Source of the DNA: JAGPUQ01 sp947084925
Lineage (GTDB): Bacteria; Pseudomonadota; Gammaproteobacteria; Pseudomonadales; Porticoccaceae
Reading direction: 5' to 3'
Length of the DNA: 64,000 bases
NCBI GenBank assembly: GCA_947084925.1
Contig: CAMTUJ010000024.1
Span: 8,026-72,025 of the forward strand
Below, piece after piece: positions 56,177-63,988 of the stretch (within the stretch, counting starts at the first letter, position 1; each line of letters opens with the position of its first letter). Made by a program: the position numbers and the translations under genes. The notes under the pieces are model-generated. The model was not told where the DNA came from. It did no database searches and saw only the letters and a program-made list of their open reading frames with translations.

Positions 56177-56647
56177 TCAATCGTCGCGTGAGCGCGGCGT
56201 CTCACGAAACTTTGTGGCAGCCAGCCGGCAGCCCTCCGCCGGGCGAAACAGCTCGCGCAGAAGATAATCCCGAAACTCCTGCGGGTAGTTCTGCATCGCG
56301 AGGGCCCGCTCCATGCACAGCAGCCAGGCGTCGCGCTCCTGCTCACCGATGGCGAGGTGAGCATGGGCCGAGGGGATATGGATCGAACCGTATTTTTCCA
56401 TATAGAGTTTCGGGCCACCCAGCCAGCCGCACAGGAAGCGATGCAGCTTGTCGGCGGCACCGGACAGGTCGGACGGATGCATCGCGCGGATGGCGGCGGC
56501 TTCGGGGAGGGTGTCCATCTGCCGGTAAAACTCGGCGACCAGGCGACGGATGCCTTCGACACCGCCCGCCGCCTGAAACGAGGCGTCGCCATCGCCATAG
56601 GCGCGCGGCTGGAGTGTTGCCGACGTGGTCGCGGATGGATCGTTCAT
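56177..56647 (-). CDS. Group II truncated hemoglobin
   Basis: A 156-residue heme protein (TrHbO/YjbI-like) that binds oxygen or reacts with NO or peroxide. The globin region runs from about residue 24 (FQAAGGVEGIRRLVAEFYRQMD) to about 125. The proximal His is probably His95 in HAHLAIGEQERDAW, and the WLGGPKLYMEKYG segment is typical of group II. The N-terminal 20 residues look disordered. Its neighbour upstream on the same strand is an FAD monooxygenase, so a redox partnership is conceivable but unsupported. Confidence 0.87.
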   Translation of the reverse strand: MNDPSATTSATLQPRAYGDGDASFQAAGGVEGIRRLVAEFYRQMDTLPEAAAIRAMHPSDLSGAADKLHRFLCGWLGGPKLYMEKYGSIHIPSAHAHLAIGEQERDAWLLCMERALAMQNYPQEFRDYLLRELFRPAEGCRLAATKFRETPRSRDD

Positions 56648-56794
56648 TGCTCAATCCTCGTTACGGACGGATCGCTGTGCCGCCGGCATTGTGCCGGCAG
56701 ACGCCATGCATTCGGATCCGGAATCAGGTGTGGCCACAACGAGAGATTGGGGCCATCCGCCCCAATCTCGACTCGCTCGTTCAGCCATGCGCCG

Positions 56795-58666
56795 TCATTT
56801 GCCGGAGGCAGTCGCAAATTCATAGGGCTCCAGCGTCTCCTGCGCCTGGACGCGGTATTTGTGCCATCTGCCGCCGCCGTAATAGGCAAGGCTGCCCGGC
56901 TCCGCGTTGCCCTCGTGGTTGTAGTAGGAAATGCAATCCCGCAACGGCAGGGTGGCCAGATCGACTTGGCGACAGTGCGCCGCGTACTCGTTTTCCTTGT
57001 CTTCCTTGATGTCGACGATGTCGGCGCCCTGCTCGCGCATGGTCTTCATCATCCACAGAATGTAATCGCCATGATCCTCGATCGTATCGGTGAAATTGAA
57101 GCTGCCGCCGCCGCCCTGGGGCCCGGAAATGATGAACAGATTCGGGAAGCCCTGGCTCTGCAAGCCCAGAAACGTCCGGGTGCCGCCTTGCTCCCATTTC
57201 TGCTTCAGGGACAGCCCGTCGCGGCCGATGATCATGCCGAAGGTCGCGGTCGCCATCCACTGGAATCCGGTCGCGTAGACCAGCACGTCGAGCGGGTATT
57301 CCACGCCGTCATGGACCACGCCTTTTTCATTGATCCTGCAGACGCCGCGCGGTGCGGTATCCACGAGATGGACATTCGGCTTGTTGAAGGTGGGCAGATA
57401 TTCGTCGTGAAACGTGGGCCGCTTGCAGCCATAGGCGTAATAGGGCTTCAGCGCCGCGGCGGTTTTCGGATCCTTGACGATGGCGTCAACCCGGGCGCGA
57501 ATCTGCTCCATGATGCGGAAATTGGTGTCCAGTTGTTTTTGCTGCCGCTCTTCCGGTGACAAAGGCGTCGCGTGGACTTTTTTCTCCTTGGATTCGGTGA
57601 CCTTGCCGGACAGATAGTCGTCGTTCGCCGACAGGGCGCTGCGGCCCGACGAGATTTTCGCGAAGCGTGCGCGGCGGGCGCGCGCCCAGCCCGGTTCGTT
57701 CCGCCAGGTTTCGATCTCCTCCGGCGTCGTCGCGCGCTGGTCGCGCACATCGATGGAAGAGGGCGTGCGTTGAAAGACGTACAGTTCCTTCACGATCTTG
57801 GCGAGTTCCGGAATGACCTGCACGGCGGTGGCGCCGGTGCCGATGATGCCCACCCGTTTGTCTTTGAGATCGACGTTGTAATCCCAGCGCGAGGTGTGGA
57901 AGGCCTTGCCCTTGAAGGTTTCCATACCCTCGACTTTGGCCAGCTTCGGCGTCGTCAAAATGCCGTTGGCGATGATCAGGAACTTCGCCTTCATCCTGTC
58001 GCCGCGATCCGTGCCGACAATCCAGCGCCCCGTCGCAGCGTCCCAGCGCGTTTCTTCAACGGTGGTATGAAACAGGCAGTGGTCGTAGAAATGGAATTTT
58101 TCCGCGATGTTCTGGCAGTGCTCCATGATCTCGAAGCCACTGGCAAACTTCATGGTCGGGATGTAGCCCGTCTCTTCGAGCAGGGGCAGATAGCTGTAGG
58201 CCTCGACATCGCAGGCAATGCCCGGATACCGGTTCCAGTACCAGGTGCCGCCCACGTCGCCGCCTTTCTCGCAGAAGCGCACGTCCTTGAAGCCCGCCTG
58301 ACTCAGTTTGTACCACAGCATCAGGCCGGCAAAGCCGGCGCCCACCACGAGAATTTCGCACTCGTCGGTCAGGGCTTCCCTGGGCACCGGAGCGACCGAA
58401 TGCACATCCTCAAGGTATTTGCTGAACGTTCCTTCCAGGGCGACGTACTCGGCGGCGCCGGCGCGCGACTCCTTGAATTCGCGGTATCTGGCTTGCTCCT
58501 GCGCGTTGAACACAGCGCCGGCGGGGGCTTCGGGAAGCGCCTTGAGCGCCTCGTCATTGACGATGGCGTAGCCTTTTCCGGTGATCTTGTCGTTGGCCTT
58601 GGCGGCGCGGGTGTTGAAGATTTTCAAGCCGGTAACTGGGTCTGTGCGGACTGGCATGACTGACAT
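56795..58666 (-). CDS. Baeyer-Villiger-type flavin monooxygenase with N-terminal extension
   Basis: A 623-residue FAD/NADPH monooxygenase, longer than the other copy. About 100 residues precede the FAD-binding motif GAGFAG (residues 109-114). GTWYWNRYPGIACDVEAYSYLP and the Baeyer-Villiger fingerprint FKGKAFHTSRW (251-261) are clear, as is NADPH-binding GTGATAV (near 276-282). The conservation resembles cyclohexanone/steroid monooxygenases with an N-terminal arm. The substrate is unknown. It lies in the catabolic region with lipoprotein and CrtC-like genes. Confidence 0.92.
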   Translation of the reverse strand: MSVMPVRTDPVTGLKIFNTRAAKANDKITGKGYAIVNDEALKALPEAPAGAVFNAQEQARYREFKESRAGAAEYVALEGTFSKYLEDVHSVAPVPREALTDECEILVVGAGFAGLMLWYKLSQAGFKDVRFCEKGGDVGGTWYWNRYPGIACDVEAYSYLPLLEETGYIPTMKFASGFEIMEHCQNIAEKFHFYDHCLFHTTVEETRWDAATGRWIVGTDRGDRMKAKFLIIANGILTTPKLAKVEGMETFKGKAFHTSRWDYNVDLKDKRVGIIGTGATAVQVIPELAKIVKELYVFQRTPSSIDVRDQRATTPEEIETWRNEPGWARARRARFAKISSGRSALSANDDYLSGKVTESKEKKVHATPLSPEERQQKQLDTNFRIMEQIRARVDAIVKDPKTAAALKPYYAYGCKRPTFHDEYLPTFNKPNVHLVDTAPRGVCRINEKGVVHDGVEYPLDVLVYATGFQWMATATFGMIIGRDGLSLKQKWEQGGTRTFLGLQSQGFPNLFIISGPQGGGGSFNFTDTIEDHGDYILWMMKTMREQGADIVDIKEDKENEYAAHCRQVDLATLPLRDCISYYNHEGNAEPGSLAYYGGGRWHKYRVQAQETLEPYEFATASGK

Positions 58667-58787
58667 AGTGCTGCTCTCACTGCTTCAAGGTTATGGGTAA
58701 ACGCAGTATCGCCGCCATCGACTGGCGGGTCTACTTGCGGTTGGGCATGGCAGGGCGGGGTCGGTCGCTGGTCGTTGCTGTTGGCTG

Positions 58788-59189
58788 TCAGTAGCAACCG
58801 TTGCCTTCCGCCGACCAGCTTTCGACGTTATTGGTGGGCGAAATCCGCACCAGGATCTTGCAGTAATACTCCGCGGTGGTGACCGGAACGCTGTGATAAA
58901 CGGGCGGCAATATCCAGCCGCCACCGCGGCGGTCACCGACAAAAACCGGGCCTCCGATGGGGTAGGCGCCGCCTCCGCTGGTTACGGTCTGGTGTTGTGT
59001 GTACTCAAGCACACGCCCGCCCGTCGTCAATGTAAAGGAATTCGACGGCGGACCCTTGGCCAGCACCAGATCGTCGGCCGTGCCGCCGACGAACGGGTCC
59101 ATGGTCTGGTAAAACCTCGCCTTGCGTTGCGCCTCGGAGGCGCAGCCGGACAGCACGAATAGCGTCAGTACCGCGACCACGATGCGCAA
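58788..59189 (-). CDS. Putative lipoprotein
   Basis: A 133-residue protein with a lipoprotein signal: MRIVVAVLTLFVLSGC with Cys16 as the lipidation site. A short polar segment follows, then a glycine-rich mature part (about residues 70-95). I do not recognise the domain. The start is probably the TTG at 59189, because AAGGAGG lies 5-8 bases upstream; an ATG five codons earlier (59204) would overlap this ribosome site. It sits between a monooxygenase gene and a decayed gene on the same strand. Confidence 0.65.
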   Translation of the reverse strand: MRIVVAVLTLFVLSGCASEAQRKARFYQTMDPFVGGTADDLVLAKGPPSNSFTLTTGGRVLEYTQHQTVTSGGGAYPIGGPVFVGDRRGGGWILPPVYHSVPVTTAEYYCKILVRISPTNNVESWSAEGNGCY

Positions 59190-59264
59190 GACTTCCTCCT
59201 TCACAAGCCTGTATTCGGAAAATGGTGGCTGGGAGCTGTCCGTGGCGATGGCTGCGGCAGTATT

Positions 59265-59703
59265 TCAACCGCTGGCTATGCCCTTCCAGGGCAGCCGATA
59301 ACCCTGTTCGCACATGCCGTAGCCGGCTACCTTGCCATCCACCCGGAATTCCATGATCTGCTCGCGCAGCACGAAGGTGTCGAGCGGGAACAACCAGCCG
59401 AACAGGGGCCTCGCCTCGAAGCGGAATTTGCGGCCCTTTTTTGTCGGTAAAGCGCCAGTCCGCGCTGGACACCGAAAAGAAGCCATCCCCGTAAACCATA
59501 TGATATTCGATGTCGGTTACGCGACACCATTTTTCGCCGTCGTGATACATGCGCATGCAGGCGGACTGGCCGCTGGTGGACATGCCGTGAATGCCAACGA
59601 ACGCCGTGCCGTCGCGGGGATTCAGGCCTTCGAAGTTTTTGTATTTGTTCAGGTGGTTGTCTCCCCCGTTCGCCTCATAGACCAGGCTGCCATGGAGTGG
59701 TGT
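59265..59703 (-). pseudogene. Decayed hypothetical gene (frameshift, 5' truncation)
   Basis: The minus strand encodes a continuous-looking protein remnant in two frames. Upstream of 59436 it reads ...VTDIEYHMVYGDGFFSVSS...WRFTDKKG; downstream it reads RKFRFEARPLFGWLFPLDTF...GYGMCEQGYRLPWKG to a stop at 59265. They join if one base is removed from the run AAAAAAGGG (plus strand 59434-59442). The open frame has no good start upstream and ends at a TGA at 59704-59706, so the 5' part is lost. Similar families of unknown function neighbour oxygenase genes; a distant relation to the 59874 gene is possible. Confidence 0.55.
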
Positions 59704-59873
59704 TCAAGTGGGGGAGCCCGTCACCTTGCAAATTCGATGGTAGACCCTATGCTGCTGACCCCTATGCTGGGATACCCCGCCGCTGGCGGGTCCCATTGCC
59801 CGGCCGGCCCGACAATAGGCCGCGCCGCTGCTATCATCCCCTCCGCCACGACAAGCCATAAGGAGAGTCCGCC

Positions 59874-60998
59874 GTGCTCAATAAATTCGATGACTACCCG
59901 ATCCACCAGACCGCCGAGCCGTTGGCCATGCCAGCCACCAGCGACGTCAACTTCTACGACCGCACCTGGTTCAACGGCTACGCCAAGGACGGCAGCTGGT
60001 ATTTCGGCATCGGCATGGCCGTCTACCCGCACCTGGGGATTCTCGATTGCGCCTTCAGCGTGGTGGAGAAGGGTGGCCGGCAGCACTGCTTCTTCGCCTC
60101 CTGCCGGGCGCCGCTGGAACGCTCCGACACCCGCTGTGGGCCGTTCCGTATCGAGGTGATCGAGCCCATGCGCATCAATCGTGTGGTGCTGGAGGACAAC
60201 AAGACCGGCATCACCTGCGATCTGACGTTCTCGACCCTGACCGCCGGCATCGAGGAGGCCCGCCAGACGATCTGGAGCGGCACCCGCCGGGTAATGGACG
60301 CCACGCGCTTCGATCAGTTCGGCCACTGGGCAGGAGAAGTCCGCTATCCCGACGGCAACATCCGCGTCGAGCCGACGCTGTGCCACGGCACCAAGGACCG
60401 CTCCTGGGGTGTGCGCAATTTCGGCAAGTCCGCCAACGCCGGCGCGCCGCGGCCGGCGGCGTCGCTGTTTTTCATCTGGGCGCCGCTGTTCTGGGAAGAC
60501 CACATCTCCCACGCACTGTCGTTCGAGGGTCCGCAGGGCGAGGTGCTGGCGCGTGAGGCGCTGACCGCTCCGCTCTACGAGACGACCGCCGACGTGCCAG
60601 ACCAGGAGCCCGGCATCGAGCACATGACCTCCGTCGCCCATCGCCTGCAGTACGAACCCGGCACGCGCAGGATCGCCTCCGCGGAAGTGGATTTGACCGA
60701 CCTGCAGGGCAGGGTGCGCACCATCGTCTTCGAGCCCATCCTGCGTTTTCACATGAAAGGGCTCGGCTACTTTCACCCCACCTGGTGCCAGGGCGTGTGG
60801 CAGGGCGAGATGGAAATCGGCGGTGAGGTGTTCGACCCGCTGAAGCTGGATCTCGGTGAAGGCCCCAATCTGCACATGCAGCAGGTGGTGCGGGTGAGCG
60901 ACGGCAAGCGCAAGGGCATGGGCGTGCTCGAACATCTGTGCATCGGCCCCTATGCGCCCTATGGCTTCAAGGACTTTTTTTCAGGGGTTTCCTTGTAA
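59874..60998 (+). CDS. CrtC/AttH-like lipocalin-fold hypothetical protein
   Basis: A 374-residue protein without a signal peptide, rich in Trp and Gly beta-strand segments such as YDRTWFNGYAKDGSWYFGIG and GTKDRSWGVRNFGKS. The SWGVR motif and strand pattern recall the hydroxyneurosporene-synthase (CrtC)/AttH superfamily, probably binding a hydrophobic ligand. Function unknown; its setting among oxygenases suggests lipid, steroid or terpenoid metabolism. AAGGAGAG precedes the start codon, which reads GTGCTC; the first ATG is further inside. The upstream gap holds a hairpin, CCCGCC-GCT-GGCGGG (59776-59790). Confidence 0.65.
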   Translation: MLNKFDDYPIHQTAEPLAMPATSDVNFYDRTWFNGYAKDGSWYFGIGMAVYPHLGILDCAFSVVEKGGRQHCFFASCRAPLERSDTRCGPFRIEVIEPMRINRVVLEDNKTGITCDLTFSTLTAGIEEARQTIWSGTRRVMDATRFDQFGHWAGEVRYPDGNIRVEPTLCHGTKDRSWGVRNFGKSANAGAPRPAASLFFIWAPLFWEDHISHALSFEGPQGEVLAREALTAPLYETTADVPDQEPGIEHMTSVAHRLQYEPGTRRIASAEVDLTDLQGRVRTIVFEPILRFHMKGLGYFHPTWCQGVWQGEMEIGGEVFDPLKLDLGEGPNLHMQQVVRVSDGKRKGMGVLEHLCIGPYAPYGFKDFFSGVSL

Positions 60999-61406
60999 GA
61001 CCCGAATCGGGACGGGTCGCATTTGCCGTTGATATCACGGGGCGCGCGGGGTCAAAAGTGACTCGGGCCTCGGTTCCACGGCGGCGCGCCCGACCCCTTG
61101 TTCAAGTGATGGATGGGGACTGCCTGACTTAGCCGGGGGGGCTTTGAGGATGCTACGATGCGAGAACTGACCCCGACGCCCACTCTCGATGCGAGAACTG
61201 ACCCCGACGCCCACTACGATGCGAGAACTGACCCCGACGCCACACGATGCGAGAACTGACCCCGACGCCACAAGCTACGATGCGAGAACTGACCCCGACG
61301 CCAGACCCCGACGCCAAGAACTGACCCCGACGCCACCTACGCCATTCCTTCATCGGTTATTCGCGGTCTGTCCCCGTTTTTCGTTCATTTTTCTTTTTTT
61401 GCACTT
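60999..61406. other. Non-coding region carrying the 25-bp array
   Basis: A 408-bp stretch with no believable gene. The open frames across it encode repeated MRELTPTP-like peptides that simply reflect the array at 61156-61334. A T-rich run lies at 61376-61400 and the segment GGTCTGTCCCCGTTTTT at 61359-61375 resembles a recurrent proteobacterial intergenic sequence (from memory). Confidence 0.65.
61156..61334. repeat. Irregular 25-bp direct-repeat array
   Basis: Five identical 25-mers (CGATGCGAGAACTGACCCCG followed by ACGCC) start at 61156, 61187, 61217, 61245 and 61278, separated by only 3-8 variable bases. They are followed by two 5'-truncated copies (61304-61315, 61318-61334). On the opposite strand the unit contains GGGGTCAGTTCTCGCATCG, which reminds me of REP-type sequences associated with RAYT transposases; no such transposase gene is in the window. 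Spacers are far too short for CRISPR. Confidence 0.85.
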
Positions 61407-61715
61407 TCACGCTAAAACCTCAGCAATGATTTCTGGATGCCTGAACGCAATCTGGATAAGTGCCTGTGCAGCGCCGGAGGGATGGCGTCGCCCCTGTTCC
61501 CATTCTTGGAGCGTACGAGATGAGATGTGAAGGGCTTTTGCAAACTGCGCCTGCGACAAACCAGTTCGCAAGCGTGCTGCGGCTACTTGATTCTGCGAAG
61601 TGTCTGTAACACGCGCTGCCTTCCCCGCTTTCATTTCACGGATGGATGTCAGCAGTTTCTGACCAAGTTCTTCGCCGGTCATCGCTTTTTGAGTTTTCGA
61701 TGTGCACTTAGCCAT
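61407..61715 (-). CDS. HTH antitoxin, HigA/XRE type
   Basis: A 102-residue protein whose C-terminal half (about residues 48-95) is a Cro/CI-type helix-turn-helix: AARLRTGLSQAQFAKALHI and TLQEWEQGRRHPSGAA. It is encoded immediately after, and overlaps by 8 bases, a RelE/HigB-like toxin gene, the toxin-first order typical of HigBA. It should bind the toxin and repress the shared promoter. The ATG at 61715 is chosen; longer frames run into the toxin gene. Confidence 0.85.
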   Translation of the reverse strand: MAKCTSKTQKAMTGEELGQKLLTSIREMKAGKAARVTDTSQNQVAAARLRTGLSQAQFAKALHISSRTLQEWEQGRRHPSGAAQALIQIAFRHPEIIAEVLA

Positions 61716-62022
61716 TTTCAATTGCCTCGCGGATGGCCTTGAGAATATGAGCCGGGATGCTTTCCCGGACATTCTTTGCGTATATGACGAGTAGCCAGAT
61801 TTCGCCATTTGCCAAGCGTGTGAAGTAAATGACCCTTACGCCACCGCTCTTGCCTGTGCCGGCTCTTGTCCAGCGAACCTTGCGACAACCGCCGCTTTGC
61901 CGAATGACTGAGCCAGCCTCTGGATTGGTTGAAATCCAGGCGCAGAATTCACCGCGCTCTTCTTCCGACCACAACTCGTTGGCATCCTTGACAAAAGTTG
62001 GAGTTTCAACGACCGTGTACAT
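61708..62022 (-). CDS. RelE/HigB-type toxin
   Basis: A 104-residue basic protein of the RelE/HigB-like family (DUF4258/Gp49-like group), predicted to cut mRNA at the ribosome. Segments such as GCRKVRWTRAGTGKSGGVRVIYF and LLVIYAKNVRESIPAHILKAI fit this fold, including a conserved Arg/Lys-rich strand and a Tyr near the active site. The ATG at 62022 gives MYTVVETPTFVKDANELW. It is first in a two-gene operon with its antitoxin. Confidence 0.85.
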   Translation of the reverse strand: MYTVVETPTFVKDANELWSEEERGEFCAWISTNPEAGSVIRQSGGCRKVRWTRAGTGKSGGVRVIYFTRLANGEIWLLVIYAKNVRESIPAHILKAIREAIENG

Positions 62023-62244
62023 GCCCGCGACTATACGTCTTTGCCGCATGATGCGCAAGCAGTTTCCCGAAGCGGCTAATGTCCGGTATCAGGCGCGGGC
62101 GGCTTCTTGCCGATTGAAATAAATCAGTCCCCGATTTCCCGACTCAGTACGGCCCAAGAAACCGCACCCCGTTGAAGTGGATCAGGTGCGAAGGTGCATC
62201 GGCGACCCATACTTCGGTTTCCCAGGCGATTTCCCCAAGGGCTA
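62023..62244. other. Leader region upstream of the toxin gene
   Basis: No gene is seen. It must hold the promoter/operator of the toxin-antitoxin pair on the minus strand. Short symmetric elements occur near the start codon (GCATGATGC at 62046-62054), but I cannot define a promoter with confidence. Confidence 0.4.
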
Positions 62245-62448
62245 CTCTGAACAACCGTCATGCCCGCGGAGGAGGCTGTGTGAAAAGTGCTATTTTTGGC
62301 CGAAATGGCATCATAACTCATTGATTTTCAGTATGTGCCGGCCTCAATTTTTGGCTTTTCACACAGTCTCGGAGGCGGGCATCCAGGGGTTCCTGATATT
62401 CCTGGGTTCCCGCATGCGCGGGAACGACCATCGGGTGGTTATTCAGAG
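62245..62448. repeat. Dispersed palindromic repeat, copy 2 (interrupted)
   Basis: This is the inverse-oriented homologue of the repeat at 1381-1474. The left end is CTCTGAACAACCGTCATGCC and the right end is GGTTATTCAGAG, giving near-complementary terminal inverted repeats. Hairpin arms GCCCGC/GCGGGC and TTCCCGC/GCGGGAA are present. A 99-bp element interrupts the loop of the first hairpin; without it and the duplicated GGAG the repeat would be about 101 bp. Confidence 0.8.
62272..62370. mobile_element. 99-bp MITE-like insertion with 4-bp target duplication
   Basis: The element begins GAGGCTGTGTGAAAAG and ends CTTTTCACACAGTCTC, inverted repeats matching at 15 of 16 positions. It is flanked on both sides by GGAG (62268-62271 and 62371-62374), a perfect target-site duplication. 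Removing the element and one GGAG restores GCCCGC-GGAG-GCGGGC, an intact hairpin of the host repeat. There is no coding capacity, so it would be mobilised by a transposase elsewhere. The ends resemble those of IS1182-like elements from memory; this is unchecked. Confidence 0.8.
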
Positions 62449-62637
62449 CTTCCCAAGGTATCGGCCCATCAAGGCTCGGGTCGGGAAGGCGGTCACAAAG
62501 ACCAGGCCCGGCGTCAGATCGAGCAGGGCCAGCAGGCAAAGGGCCGAACGCTCGTTCTGTTGCGCCCTGGGGAGACCAAGGGCAATCAGGATTTGATGCG
62601 CGGCCTTGAGGTGCCGATTCTTCTTGCTGGTGCTCAC
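62443..62637 (-). pseudogene. BsuBI/PstI-type restriction endonuclease, truncated
   Basis: The first about 44 codons match the N-terminal helical domain of BsuBI/PstI-family type II endonucleases (KNRHLKAAHQILIALGLPRA and NERSALCLLALLDLTPG). After that the frame continues into unrelated sequence and stops within the palindromic repeat at 62443. The catalytic domain is absent. The GTG start at 62637 overlaps the methylase stop, the normal arrangement for this restriction-modification pair. Confidence 0.7.
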
Positions 62638-63887
62638 GCGGTCAGGGTTCCAAATTGCTCATCGATCATCGCCTGGGTCAGTTGCCCCTGTTGCATGGCC
62701 CATTGTCCCAGTTTGGTCAGGTTTTCGCGGTTCGGGTACGTCATCCGCTTGAGGTCCGTGGCATTGACCTGGGTGTGGCCGCTGAAACGCCGGAACTGGT
62801 CATCCACTGCGGTGGTGTTGAGGAACACGGTCAGCCCGCGGGCCAGCGCCTCGGGCAGGCCGTGGCGGTGCGCGTGGAACAGGTTCAGGTGATTTTCGAA
62901 CCCGAGCATGGGCGCGTCCCCCAGCAGTCCGGGATCAACCAGGCCCGCCACCACCCGGCGCCGTTCCTCCTTCGAGGAAAAGCGCCGCACCACACAGTAG
63001 AAACCCCGCGGATAAAGCCATTTTTCGGTGGCCTCGCTGCGCTGGATGGCATTGGGCTTCTTGGCGCCCACCAGCGGCCAGGTCAAGCCGCTGGCGGCAA
63101 AATGACCGGGGTAGAGCAGGGGTACGGTGCCGTCCCCGGGCAGATCGCGCAGATGCTCCCGCAGCCGGAAATCGACCACCGGCCCGGTCGATACCTGGAT
63201 GTTCAGATCCGCCAGCGAATGGCGAATGGCCGGCGATAGCTCGCAGGCGTTTTTCCCGGGCGACGTGGGCACATGGATAAAGCGTTGCGGATCGTCCGGG
63301 AACAGGATTTCCTCGAACGGGTGCTCGTGGCTGGCAAGGTCGGCGAAGCTGTCGTCGGTGGAGGTGGAAATGGTCACCGGCCCCTGCTGCCCGTCGCACT
63401 CCAACCGGATGATGATGTTCTCCTGAAGCACAGCGTCGTCCCTGAAAGCTTTGTTGCGCGACTCGAACAGGTGCAGGTGGCGGATGGCCGTGCGCTCCAG
63501 CACCAGGTCGCGGAACGGGCGGTAGTAGGGGCCGTTGCAGAAGCTGCGCGGAATGATCGCCACGATCTGGCCGCCCGGCGCCATCAACAGCACCGCCAGC
63601 GCGACAAATGCCGAGTAAAGATTGACCGTCTCGATGCCGACCTGACGCAGCAGCAGACGGTAACGGGAATCGCGGCCGATTTTCTTGTACGGCGGGTTGA
63701 GGATGGCGTGGGTAAAGCGCGCCGGCCCGAACTGCACCCGGTTGACCGCGGCCTCGATGAAGTCGCCCCCGATGATCTCGAAACGCAGCGGCAACCGGTC
63801 CGCGTAGCCGAGCAGGCCGTGATTCAGGTCGGCATGGAGGCTGTCGTCCAGCTCGAAGACCGTAATCTGGATGTCTTTGCATTTCAA
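62634..63887 (-). pseudogene. Adenine-specific DNA methyltransferase, N-terminally truncated
   Basis: A 417-codon open frame for an N6-adenine methyltransferase of the BsuBI/PstI (Eco57I-like) group. Motif IV is LNPPYKK at about residues 63-69, followed by the family's target-recognition region (VLNTTAVDDQFRRFSGHTQVN-type segment near the C-terminus). The usual SAM-binding motif I (DPGAGxG) should lie upstream but is missing. The frame opens at a TTG after unrelated sequence, so the 5' end has been lost. The companion endonuclease is also truncated. Some inactive protein may still be made. Confidence 0.72.
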
Positions 63888-63911
63888 CTTGCAGCCTTTT
63901 CCAATGACACA

Positions 63912-63988
63912 TGAGCCTGAAGGGGTGTCGTGATTCCACCGTAAGGTGAGCCTGAGGGGTCCGGTTCCGGGATCATCGGAGGATGATC
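63912..63988. other. Boundary sequence replacing the methylase 5' end
   Basis: The segment contains two near-identical direct repeats, TGAGCCTGAAGGGGT (63912-63926) and TGAGCCTGAGGGGT (63947-63960), and a perfect palindrome, GATCATC-GGAG-GATGATC (63971-63988). This looks like the end of a mobile element continuing beyond the window, but I cannot name it. Confidence 0.35.

Noticed and set aside
61156..61334. CRISPR array
   Set aside because: Repeats are 25 bp but the spacers are only 3-8 bp, there are no cas genes, and the last copies are truncated.
61035..61530. Repetitive small proteins encoded across the 25-bp array
   Set aside because: The peptides only translate the repeat in different frames, have no start context, and overlap the antitoxin gene's 3' end.
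62272..62370. Riboswitch or small RNA gene at the hairpin-rich 62.3-kb site
   Set aside because: Terminal inverted repeats with a perfect GGAG target duplication are better explained as a transposable element.
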